From assembly GCA_009746045.1 (NCBI GenBank), contig RPFO01001292.1, forward strand, positions 105,001 to 137,500: DNA of 32,500 bases, read 5' to 3'. The DNA comes from Mesostigma viride (lineage: Eukaryota > Streptophyta > Mesostigmatophyceae > Mesostigmatales > Mesostigmataceae). Positions 1 through 12,200 of this stretch are shown here, one piece after another. The notes beneath the pieces are model-generated. The model was given only the letters and a program-made list of their open reading frames with translations, had not been told where the DNA came from and ran no database searches. The position numbers and the translations under genes were made by a program. Each line of letters opens with the position of its first letter. The first letter of the stretch is position 1.

Positions 1-49
1 CACACAGTTCCCCTGCTCCATCACAGATCCCCCGCTCCATGGTGATCAC

Positions 50-205
50 TTTAGCACCTGCATGCAGCAGCGCTAAAGGTCACTGTAGTACCTGCTAGCA
101 GCAGCAGCAAAGGTCACCATAGTACTAGAGACTAGAGTACCTGCTTGCAGCAGCTGCAAGGGCCAAGGTCACTATAGTAGTGTAGTACCTGCTTGCAGCA
201 GCTCC
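50..205 (-). repeat. Duplicated exon-end/donor junctions after exon 21
   Basis: On the minus strand the last visible exon ends in GCTGCTGCAAGCAG followed by GTACTA (boundary 189/188). The junction recurs three times in the following intron: GCTGCTGCAAGCAG then GTACTC (GT at 140-139), CTGCTGCTAGCAG then GTACTA (91-90), and CTGCTGCATGCAG then GTGCTA (57-56). Each copy carries a short TAGTGACCTT-like tail, so the duplicated unit spans the splice site. Spacings are 48-49 and 34 bp. Reading on past the first donor meets TAG within a few codons, so using a later copy would truncate the hydrolase. Confidence 0.8.
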
Positions 206-3200
206 ACGGTCACATTGCTGCACAGCTCTTGCAACGCCTTGGCGCGCGCCACCGTGTTGTTGAGCGGGTCCAGGGCACCCTGAGGCGTGGCATGCGCCAA
301 CACAAAGTTGCACGCATAGACCAACACAAAATCATCACATGCCAGCCACACATATGCGATCATGCTAGCATCAAGAGAAGGACAGCCTCAGCCAGCACAA
401 AGATGTTCCAAGTGCCAGCAAAGCTTTGCGTCCTTGCCGGCACAAAGACATGATCATCCCAGCATAGGTGCAACGGCAGGCCAGAGTCAGGCTTAGCATT
501 CATTTTCAACCATACATGTGTCCACATCAGCCGTTGGGCAGAGTGGCCGCTATCCATAATGACTCCTTGCATCCAAGCGCCCCAGGAGCCAGATTATCGC
601 CAAAGGGGGGAGGCGACCAAGGGGCCGCGGGCCGCGGCCTTGACCCAAGGAAGTGACGTTTGTCAGGAAGACCTCCAACAAAGCCAGGCATTGCCCTGGT
701 TGCGTCTCCGTGTTGCAATGCCCATGCAGCCACAACCATCCTTGGCAGCCCGTGACCTGTCAGGAAACTTGTAGATGATACCTGACACCGAATCTCGACC
801 GTACTGTTCTCCGTGGTACAAGCCCATTCTCATCACAAGTTGCGCGCATGACCTGTACAACATGTGGGAGCCGAGAAGTGGCTCATCCACAACGGGCCAA
901 GGGGACACAGGAGCTGAGACTGCCTGCAAGACTAGGGGGGGAAGACCCACATGAGCCGGCAGGGGCCTGTCCAGCTGGGTCTGTGGGAGAGTACTTGAGT
1001 TCCTTTGCTACTGGGGACAAGCGTGTGCCATGCCATGCCATGCCAGACTGGTGGTCGAGCGCAGATAGTGATAGCGCTGGTCTGCAAGAATAGTCGTGTA
1101 TCTCTGGGGATAACTACGTGTTACTATTCCCCTATCAGTAGTCGTGTATCTCTGGGGATAACTACGTGTTACTATTCCCCTATCAGTAGTCGTGTATCTC
1201 TGGGGATAACTACGTGTTACTATTCCCCTATCAGTAGTCGTGTATCTCTGGGGATAACTACGTGTTACTATTCCCCTATCAGTAGTCGTGTATCTCTGGG
1301 GATAACTACGTGTTACTATTCCCCTATCAGTAGTCGTGTATCTCTGGGGATAACTACGTGTTACTATTCCCCTATCTGCACGTTGGCAAGCGCTTCATGA
1401 ATGCTCGCAGCTTCCTCAAGCGGCGGCCAAACCATGTGGGTAGAAATTGCTGTGTGGGAACGAGCTGTCATGTGCGCTAGGCATCATGTGCGGTGGCTGT
1501 CATGTGCGCGAGCCATCATGTGCGGTGGCTGTCATGTGCGCTAGGCATCATGTGCGGTGGCTGTCATGTGCGCGAGCCATCATGTGCACATGTATCGCAC
1601 TTGTCTTTCTCCCTCACGCACCTGCATCACAGCACCGGCTTGCCAAACTGCAGGGTCAGTGACAATCACAACCTCTCGTGTGTGCCCTAGTAATCACACT
1701 CCCTAATCCTCGCACCTGCAGCACCAGCACCGGCTTGCCAAACTCTGTGATGCACCCGTTGAGCGTGCGCGGCTTGGGCAGGTAGGCCAGGCCTTGGATC
1801 ACCGCCAGCGCACCGTGGTCCTCCGCCTGGTGGGGTGCACGTGCAGACAATCAATGGGGGGGGTGTTGCCAGAAAAAGGTGGAGGGTGGAAGCGTTTCCA
1901 GGGCATGCACGTGTGCGTGTGGTTGTGTATGCGGGTGTGTTTTTTTGTGTGTTTGTGTGTATTTGTGTATGCGCGTGTGCATGGGCGTGTGTGCGCGTGC
2001 GTGTGTGTGTGTTTGTTTGTTTGATTTGTATGCGTGTATGTTTTTTCTCCGATGTATGTGTGTGTTTGTGTGGTCTTCCCATCATGTCCGCTACAAGATT
2101 GCGCGGGTGGATGCATGCGCGAAGAGTGGCCAGGGAGGGGTAGGGAAACCACACACAGTCAAGGAAATCTTAGGGGGGAAAAGAGGTCACATGTACACTA
2201 GTGGAGACACTCAAATTAGTCAGCAACTGTGCGGTCGTTGCCACTCTGCGTACTACTCGTACCCTTTACAGCACACCTCTCTAATTATAGGCCGTGTTAT
2301 CTGGGCAAAAGGAGCAAACACCAGTCGGGTAACTCCAGAAAGAGGCAGAGGCAGAGCCTACAAGGGACCTCCGAGAAGGTGTGTCCTGGCGCAAATATCC
2401 AAAGTGCGCATATGACAATGGAGTTGCCATCCCCAATATGTGTGTGTGCTCCCCAAATCCCACACCGATCTAAGAAACGATAGTGCCACGTGCCGATGAG
2501 TTGCCAATCGGAGCAAAACGGCAGTCATGCCGGGCATAGTGGCTGTATTCACCAGCAAGGCCAAAGCAGGCCCGTATCCACCCACCGAACAGAGCACGGT
2601 GCTTTCCTTTGATGGGGGCCAAGGGTGGTTGCGTGCAACATAGAAATGATTGATGTGCTCAGCAGGTCACAGCTTTTTAATTCTTGCTGGGGGGGGGGGG
2701 GGGGGGATGTTGAGAGGTTGTTTGCGTTTGACAGAGGATACTGCGCGGGCGATGTCGGTCGCCAGCGGCTTGTCGGCACCTGCCGGGTTCTGCTTGCACA
2801 TGCAAAGGGTGGGCAAGGGTGTGCCAGGTGGCAGGGCGAACCCGTTTTCAGCACACCGCAACCGGGACGCACACGTTAGGCCACGGCCAGTTAGAGAGTT
2901 GAAGTGCATGGGAGAGGGCTGGGCCCTCCAAAGAAAAAAAAGAGATTGCGAGCCCATGCACACCTGCGACACACCAACACGCACAGGGGTTCCCACGCAA
3001 CAGGAAGCAGTGCTATTTAATACTAAGCAGTACTAAAAAATACTAAACAGCAGAAAAAAAATACTAAACAGCACTAAGAAATACTAAACAGCACTTTAAA
3101 AAACACTAAGCAGTACTATACAATACTAAGTAGTACCTTAGTAACTACAGTACTATATGATCTTATCGGAAACAGTGCACATGGTATTTTCCGGATGTCG

Positions 3201-6200
3201 ACCCTTGCCGAGCCAGACTACTGTAGCTGTAGCTCAAGGGAAACAAAACACCTCCTGGGTGAATCGCGTAAACCTGACAAAAGCGCGCAGGCCAGGGCAA
3301 GGCAGCGCCATCTAGGCAGCAGCTTGCCAGGGCCCGTCAGGGACCATGCTCACCGTCGGGTAGAGCCATGTGAGCAGACTCGGGATGCGGCTGCCCATGT
3401 ACAGGATGAAGGCGCGCGCCAGGAGCTCCGACACGCCCAGGGCCAGCTGTGTAGTCATGGGTGGGTTGTTGCGGGGGTGGAGGGTGGAGGAGAGGAGGTG
3501 CCTGATGATGTTGATGAGGGCAGCTGGGGGAGCAGGCAACTGTACCAGGCTGAACATTAGCAGAGGAATCCGCGGTGAGGCAGGAGGCAGTTTGCAGGAG
3601 GCGTGAGAGCCAGTACCCAGAGCTGGGAAGCCGTGACCAAAGCGGGTGATCAAAGGGAAGAAGGGGGGAAGGAAGGGGTGGTCATGGTGACGTGTGTGGG
3701 GGTATTGCGCGCGCCTCCTGAAAGAGTTTCCTTGTTGAGAAGTGGGCTGTCCTTCCGCCTTTACCTCCTGGCCTCATCTTACTTAGCTGTCAGCCCATTT
3801 TCTTTCAGGATTACACAAGCTAATAAATTGGAAAATGACAACAGCAGACGCACCGTTGCCACAAAATGTGTACAGTTTTTCTTGCCAGTCTGCCCGGACT
3901 TAGCTTCACAAATCTCTCCCTCCAGTTCACAAAGACTTCAACAATTATGAATCACAGCAACAGCATGCTGCAGCTTCACACAAACAAAATGCATACATTC
4001 TTGTTGCCGTTCTGCCCAGGCTCGTCCGTCCTGAGCTGCTTCTGGCGGGCCAGCACTTCCGCACTGGTGCCCTGCAGCGTGGCCGCCGTGCCATCGCCCC
4101 TGACCTCCTCTGGCGCCTGGACCGGCCCCGCACTGTTCATGATGATGTAGCTGTCAAAGAGGGCGCGGTTCTCGGCCGCGCACGCCGCCGTTATGAAGCC
4201 TGCGAGAGAGGGAGGGGGAGACGTTTCCCGGTCATGAACATCCACACAGGCATGCAATTAGACTACTTCTCACGTCGGGGGTGGTGGCTTGTGCCCTATG
4301 GGCTTATCGTAGGAAAGAGGAACAAAGGCGTACCCGGTACTAAGGCACAAATGTATCTGGTAAGTGCCCCCATTTGTGATGAGTACGGTGCACGTGCAAT
4401 GCTCCGATTCTCCGCTGAGTATACATTCTGATTTGGCACTCCGCAAAGGTGAAAACCGTTTGCGTTCAATGCTGGTCCGCGGAAAACGCGATCTGCAAAT
4501 GAATCCCGGCCGGAATCGAACTGGGGACCTCTCGCACCCACTTTTGCTGACTATAGGACAGACGTCTCCTGATCCTAAGGCATGAGTATACATATCTGGC
4601 AGGCGATTTGCTATGCACACGCGGGCAAGCAATCGCTCATGCATGCGCCCTACACCTTGCGACAGGGTGAGGGTAAGTGGCCTCACCAGGGGTGCAAAGG
4701 CCATGCAACGCCACACCGTGCCATGCGAACTTGTTGCAAGTCGTGGGATGAGTAGGGGGACGTAATGCTTTTGACTTGAGCACGACGAGGATGTCAGGTC
4801 CATGCAAACACGGTGGTGGACAATGGGAGCATTCCCAAGGGGCATGCGCCGCACGGATTATGGATTGATAATTCATTCTTTTAACAAGGTAAAATTAAAT
4901 TTTCAATAACAAAATAAAAGGTATGTATATAGTAGTACTAGAAGAAGTGGCGTCAACTCCACTCAACGAACAACTAGGTGCAATACGAACTTAAACAATA
5001 AACGAGAATGCAGATTGGGGGGCAGGAGCTTATTTTAAGCCATGCAGGAAAGCGTTTAGTCTTATGCCAGCGCACCTCCGAGGGAGTTTCCCACTGCGAC
5101 CGCCACGGGCTGCTTGACTATGTACAGGATAAAGTCCCTCAGGAAGTCTGCGCAGGCAAGGTGGCCAGAAATATTACACACGAGCAACAAGCAGGGGCAA
5201 CAACGGTGTCAGCCGCAAGTACAGGTCAATTGGAACAGGATTTTCCTCGGCAACGGCTGCCACCAGAAAAGCAACCGATCAACTGACTTGGGAAAGAAAC
5301 AGGCCGCCCATCAGTGTAAAAAGGGTCAAACCCTCTTGCTCTAACATGAAATCCGGCTAACAAGTTGATAGTCCTATTACCGCCTGTTATAGATCTGCTC
5401 GCCAATTAGCGCCTACAAAAAGCTAGCTAGGCTGTCTATGCACGGAAATATCATGATGTTCTGATGCATGTTTACCAGCCAAACACATACCCTAGTTGCA
5501 GTCTTCCTAGTCTTCCTAAGTTTGCTCTTGTGCTCCGACGGGCGACTGTGTCGAACCCATGCGCACGACACGTCCAGCCACTTGCATGCCACCCACAACG
5601 GTGCTAGACAGTCCAAGAGCCGGCCAACATCATCCAAGTACAGGATCGTACCACCTCTAGCTGTCAATACAACCACTTCACCGTAATATAACCCTTCTAC
5701 TTAAGAAAGTATACATCAGCCCGTGGAGCTTCTGCCGCGGTTGCCATAGAGCTGCCACCAACCCCTACGCCCCCGTCCCCCCCACACCCACACCCATCCC
5801 CCGTCGCAAGCCAACCCTTTTGGGATTGGCTTTCAAGATGTCGCCCGTGCCCCCCACGCCCTACCTGTCCACAGCTGCACGGTGTGCCACTGCGCCAGTT
5901 TCTCAGAGCGGCCAAACCCAGGCATGGTCACCGCCCACACTTGGTACCCCATGTCTGCCAGGGCGTCAATGTTGCGCCGCCAGTGCTCCTGGTCTCTCGA
6001 TGCACATTCACAAATGTGGTTCGTCGTGTGGCGCCGTGAGGCGTTGTGAGGCGTAGTTCCCAATAGGAGGCATATTATCAAACGACGACGGGGAATGGAG
6101 ACAGGAGACAGCAGTAAGGGCGGGGTGCGTGAGAGAAGGTGGGTCGGGGGTGAATGAAGGGTGCGGATGATCTTGCGTGCTGGATGCCCCGGAGACAGGG

Positions 6201-9200
6201 GCGTGACATCCTCCTGCTGACACACACAGAAGAAGTGAGCCTTCACGTTGCCACGCAACAGGGGCCCCAGTGCCACCAGCAGCAAGCAGGAGGGTACGCG
6301 CACGCGCGTGCGTGTCTAGACGAGCTATTCAAGGAAGACATGATGACAAATGGGGTGCATTTAGGGGCCGGCCTGGGACGCGCAGGCAAGTATGCGTATA
6401 TGTGTAATCCATATATGTACGTGTATGCGTATACGTAGCATTTACATGGGTAGAACAAATGTAGAATGTACGAGAACCAATGACAATAATTTACATAGAC
6501 CATGTGGACAACGAATAACAATAAGGGTAACGATGAAACCGTGAAAACCAAAGATAACCAACAATACGGCAATCAGCACAAAAATGACATACTAGTTTTA
6601 GAGGACAGCAACCAACTGCCCCCTCAACCTCAATATCTACCACATGTCCAAGATACATTGAAAGTTATGCCTATAATGGGAATGAGTATCACGAACGACA
6701 TATCCTCTGAAGTTCTGAGCTGAAGTATTAAATGCAGTCATGGGAGAGGCCTGGCAAGCTCTGCGTGGAAGGGCAGCTTGGGTTGCTCACCGCGAAAGCG
6801 CCCGCTCCATGCACCAGCAGGATTGGGGTGCCGTCAGCTGGACCCGCGCTGACTGCGCGGCACAATCGCACATTTGTTGGCAGCAAGTTATAGGCGTCAC
6901 CCACAGGCCATCAACATGTCAGTATCAGGATTGTATCAAGCAAAGGGTACTGATGACGCACATAAACATGGTCTCTGACCACGCATCCTCGCGTATGCAA
7001 GCAATTACTGTGAAACCGTCGATTGCGGCTCTGAAACCAAGAGCAGGAAACAGGCTGACCGCAACATTCAAACCGCTAGCATTGACCACTGGTGAAATGA
7101 AGCCGGGTGCGTACCAAACTCGGTGAGCAGGCCCCTCCAGCGCCAGTAGCGGCGCCGCTGGTCGTCCTGGTAAGTGTCCTTCCTGCAATTGTGAAAGGGA
7201 GGAGGGAGAGCTCGCGCCGGTGCGAGTGAGTGCATTGAAGGGAAAAAGGGGGCCAGACCCCGATTGGTGGACAGATAAAGGCAGATCAACACGCTGGGGG
7301 CAAAAAGGACTAGTTGGAAAGCCTTCTTTCTTCCTTTCCAAAACAACAGCTGCATGTGCTGCCATGACATGCACGGTCACATGACAACCCGGCGTGGCAT
7401 GGATGCACCGCGTGCATCCTTTTAGCCTGCATAGCCATGCCTGCAACCTGCCACCAACAACGGCTCCAGCGTATGCTGGAACACAGGCAGGTTCCATCAC
7501 GAGGGAGGACATGTCATATCTCGGAGCCCATCCTCGGTCGAGCACTGAGACATGTACCAAAACAGGCCCCAAGACAGAACAACCTAAGACTGCTGAACTG
7601 ATGCACTAGACTGCTGTTTAAGGCGCCGAAACAGCCTACGGCTGCTGAATTAATGCACATGCTTCACGCCTCATGCATCAGGAAAGGTACAACCGTAGTC
7701 TGGTCAAAGCCAAGATCTCAATGGAGCACCGCCAAGAGCTACCAGGACAAAGGCATGAGCCAGCACGTACAGCGCCAGGTGGAAGTGGAAGTCGATGCAG
7801 CTGGTGGCTTCCAGCGCCGACCGCACCGCAAACCGTGCCCCCTTGGAGCCCGGGAGGAGAAAGCCCAGGGGCCCCTTGCTGGCTTTCAGCATCTGCTTGG
7901 TGATGAGAGAGTGCCAAATGCAGCATGCAGCAGCGAATACGAAACTTCAACATAAACATCGACATCACAAGCTTGACTACCGCAAAACTGGTGGGCAGGT
8001 CATTTACATCGCATGCTGGGACAAGAGTTGTATTAAGTCCAGCGTCATACGAGGCAGCCAGCTCTGGTAGCCAGCTCACTGGGAATCAGCCAGAAAATCC
8101 AAGGGGATGCGGGGTGAGGCTTTTTGCCAGTTGATAGACACATCCCCCCGCAAAAACAATACCTTTGCAAAAACTACATCGCAGGCATGCTACCGCAACG
8201 CGAATGTTTAACCTGGACAATGTGATGTACAGCGGCAGCAAAAGCAGCCAAGTGTGCAAGCAGCTTGTGGTGCTCACCTCCGCCTGGTAGAAGATGCGTC
8301 GGCGCGATATGCGGCCAAGTGCCAGCGGCAAGTAGAACATGTCGATGAACTGGCCCGCAGGACGCTTCTGGAAAATGTTCCACTCCTCGTCTTGTCTGCG
8401 CACCAATGTCCGTATACGCAACCAAATGCAAGGCTCAAAATTTGATACTGCCACCTAACACCCTTTTTGTACAAGCCGCACTAGTGATCGCTACAGCAGG
8501 TAAGAGCCCAGTGTCCATCAACAGGGTCCACGGTGTCGATCAAAACAACAAGGTTGGCTTCTGCTGGGTGCTGGCCGCTATGTGAAGCAGTTGGCAAGAG
8601 ACCAGACTACCGTGGAAAAAAAAAGCACATTTTTGCGAATTTATTAAATTTTTGCGATGCTAGTATCAGATTTTGGTCCGTGCCGTTTAGATGTAAAGAG
8701 TGGTATAGTTCAATATAAATACAATACAAATATATGTTGACAATTCCTGGCATTTGAGTTGCAGATTCTGAGTGCCCTCGTCCAGATCTATGGTTCGCGC
8801 TTCTTTAACTTAAGTTTGGCCCCCCCAACGTCCAACTTGGTTTGTCTTGGCTTTGGCCCACTTGACGCTAAGGGGCCAGCTTACAGCAATTTTCACCTAT
8901 CGCTCAACTGAAAACGGACTTTCCGGAATCCAATCTGTGATCCAGGATCCTCAAACAAAGGTCTGTCGATTGAGCTGCTCAAAACAGAATTTAAGTTGGA
9001 TTTTGAGCCCCAGCCTACCATAGTACTCCGGTTTCTTGCAAACTGTATTCAAGTCCTTGACTAGGAAGAACAACGAAACGACTAGCGACGGCGGGGCTGC
9101 CCCCCACGAGGCACGCACAGGAAACTGCGATGTCTGCGTGCTTCACGTTGTTACAGGGACCTGCGCTCGTGTGCGCCCCAAAACCGAATTGGCACATGCA

Positions 9201-12200
9201 TGACTTTAAATACCCGCATGATCTGCAAGTATGTCATTAAGACGTGCTATGGAATAAGGGGCCTCCTAGACTGCGCTCCTGACCGTGAAGCTGCTCTCGT
9301 GTGTGCCAAACGAAACTCCTACCAGACACTCACTCATTCGCTCGCCCGCCATGCAATCGATGAACCGTGCTCGTTCCCTACCTGACCACAAAGCTGCTCG
9401 ACTGGAACTCCCCCGAGGCAAGGTACTCGTCCAACGCGTCGAGGATGGCGTCCTCGGCTCCTGAGACCGCCGACGGCTGCTTGCCTGCACGCCGCCATGT
9501 GGGCGGCATGCGTACATTGAATGGGCACAAGCTGATGTGAGACGCTTGACATGGCAGTGCAACGATTGGTGTCAAATAAAATAAGTGATGCAGAGGAAGG
9601 GATGGAAGTGGGAGTGGAGGAGGGAGGCAAAGAACGGAGCGACCGAGAGAACAGACAAAACATATCTTGCAAACGAGGGGATCCTTGCGATGTCGATATG
9701 CAAACCAGCCCAGTCACAGCAGGTCTGCGCTGCATGAACTGCGCCAGTGATATGCAGCAGGAAACCTTGTAAACGAAGTGGTGTGTACTTGTATGTGGGA
9801 AACCAATGCTGGGTATGCCGACAGGGAACCGTGGCGTGGACCAGAAGCTAGCAGGACCACGATGAAGGAAGGCAAGCATCCAGGGTCTACGGTGGGGCAC
9901 ACACACCTCGGTCCCATCCGCCCCCTGCCATGCGGGCCAGGGTGACGAAGTCCTCGTACCAGCCCTGGTCCGCCAGCGGTTGGAAGAGCTGGTTGGGGTC
10001 CGCCTGCAGCTCTTTCACTTGGGGGATGATGCCACGGTCGAGAGACGCTGGGGGGGGCGGCACGGACGCGGGCCGGTCAAGTGGCTTGAGCGTTTCCCTC
10101 AGGATGCGCTTGAACTGGGAGTTGCAGATGCAAGGGGGACATGTGGCGGTGGCAGTTTTGGTGGGTGGGTGAGAGTCGCACAGCGGCCAGCAACAAGGGG
10201 AAGATCCATGTCTGTCCCTTGGGAGGAACAGGGGAGTTTGACGCGACGGGCCAGCACAAGTGGCGGGGAACAGCATCGGGCTGCGGAATCCAGCAGCACA
10301 TGCACAGTTCAGCAAGGTACAAACGCATATGGTCACCATAAGAGCTCCAAGAAGATATGCTTTTGGTTAGATGCCAGATTTGCAGCAAAATCCCCATGTA
10401 CCTGCCATGTTGGCAGAAAGTGCCATGTAAGCAGTGAACTAGTTTGGTACCGATACTGTATGCAGTGAGATAGTTTGCAGTGTGTGCCGAGGAGGTTATT
10501 CTTTGCCTGCCTTCTACGTCTCTTTTTTATGGGAGCTGTTTGCGGATGGCTTCTGCGATCCCACATCCCCTGCGACTTGGCACCGAAAATGCTCCAATAG
10601 CTTCATACCGCAGATATACACAGGATTTTTTGCGGTTTAGGGTTTAGCGTTTAGGGTTTTGGGTTTAGGCTTCCAGGTTCCATACCACAGATATACACTG
10701 GAACCTTTCTCTGACACCCAGTGCCCTTGCCTGTGTACACGTGTCGGACACCCAGTGCCCTTGCCTGTGTACACGTGTCGGACACCCAGTGCCCTTGCCT
10801 GTGTACACGTGTCCGACACCCAGTGCCCTTGCCTGTGTAAACGTGTCAGGGAACGCCGCCAGCCCGTTCTTCTCCACATCGCCCGCATCGGTCACTGCCA
10901 GGCTAAGGTCCCAGGCATGGACGGCGATGCGATACGTCTCAAGCGTGAGCGGCGTCGAGGAGGAGGGCGACGCCTGCCCGTTGGCCGCCGCCCCAACGTG
11001 GACCGCGGACAGCTTCTTGCGGACGGCGTTGACCAGCTGGCGAGGCGAGGCAGGCAGGCGGAGCGTGTGCAAGCATAACCAGCGAGAACAAGCATGTCAT
11101 GAGGGGTGAGCAGCACAGATAAATCGCAAAACTGATGTGAGTTTTCACCGAGAGCGTGGGGACATCTTGCAGGGATGTGAGGCGAGCGGTATCCGGACAG
11201 AGAGTAGCAAGGCCAGGGGAAGAGGGGAGAAGAACTCGAGATTTTAAGGGGGTGTAATGAGATATGTGCCAAGTGTAGTGGAGGACAGACCGCCTAGCAT
11301 GCAGGCAGCAAATATATAATGTTTTGAGCAAGCAAGCACAAAACAAAACAGGTGGGGTCACACCGCCACTCAATACATGGTAATGCAAGCACAAAACAAG
11401 AATGGTGAGGTCTCACCCCAGCTCAATATATGGTAATGCTGACCAATGGTAAGCAAGGAGCATTTCAACGAAAGCCTTGTCCTGCTCGCTTGCAAAGGCA
11501 AGGCTGCAGCACTACAGGCCATACATCGTTCGGTTTGTTGTAAGTGGCGGTTCAATCAGGTAGTAACACTTGCTGGCTAGACTTCTATCGGACCCTTGAC
11601 ATGCATATTCACAACAGGTGCGTAATACCTATAAGTGAAGTAGTGATTAATACAACTGTTGAGATAAACATACGTAACGGCACCCCTATAAGTGAAGTAG
11701 TGATTAATACAACTGTTGAGATAAACATACGTAACGGCACCCCTACAAGTGAAGTAGTGATTAATACAACTTTTGAAATAAACATACGTAACGGCACCCC
11801 TATCAGGCTCTCTGACAACATCCTGAATCATCTCACGGCTAGCAGGAAAATAAGCCTTATGAAAAGCTACGATCTAATGAAAGCCTTCAACCCCAGACAG
11901 CATTCAATTGACGTAGAATCAATATGGCAACTGGGATCAAGAACCATTCCACTGACGGTAAGCGCATGGTGACACAAGCGAATGCAGTGACACAAGCAAT
12001 CGCTAACACACCTCCAGCCAGTCGTGCTCCACCTCCTCCTCGGTAATGACCACCCCCGCCCCAGTGGCGGTGGCAAGTTCGGGGACGACCACCTCCGGCT
12101 CTCCCACGCGAACGATCAGGTCACTGCGGGCATACAATGAGGTGTGCGGGTTGTCAGACATAGTAATAATAAAAGAAACGCGGATTAGGAAGAACAAAAA

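Larger units (their letters stand above)
189..6852 (-). other. Alpha/beta-hydrolase domain of the fusion protein (exons 14-21, C-terminus missing)
   Basis: Residues of about 453-720. In order: PILLVHGAGAF (oxyanion-hole strand, His467-Gly468), EHWRRNIDALADMGYQVWAV and MPGFGRSEK, then DFLRDFIL. GNSLGG follows with the likely nucleophile Ser536, then YIIMNSAGP. A cap region ends in ARAFILYMG and TWLYPTNPAGADKPLATDI. KPVLVLQGALDP then carries the likely acid Asp694. This is the strand order of chloroplast and cyanobacterial hydrolases of this type. The catalytic His motif is expected within the next 20-40 residues, and I find no exon for it in 1-188. The last exon ends one base into a codon at position 189, before GT at 188-187. 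Confidence 0.85.

Noticed and set aside
1005-1400. 131-codon plus-strand ORF with a 16-residue repeat
   Set aside because: Follows from a 48-bp repeat with no stop, antisense inside an intron; no domain or start context.
3008-3146. Cluster of TACTAA branch-point motifs
   Set aside because: They lie on the strand opposite to the transcribed gene and are part of a degenerate AT-rich repeat.
4495-4580. Functional tRNA gene
   Set aside because: No matching acceptor stem and a mispaired T-stem; kept only as a tRNA-like relic.
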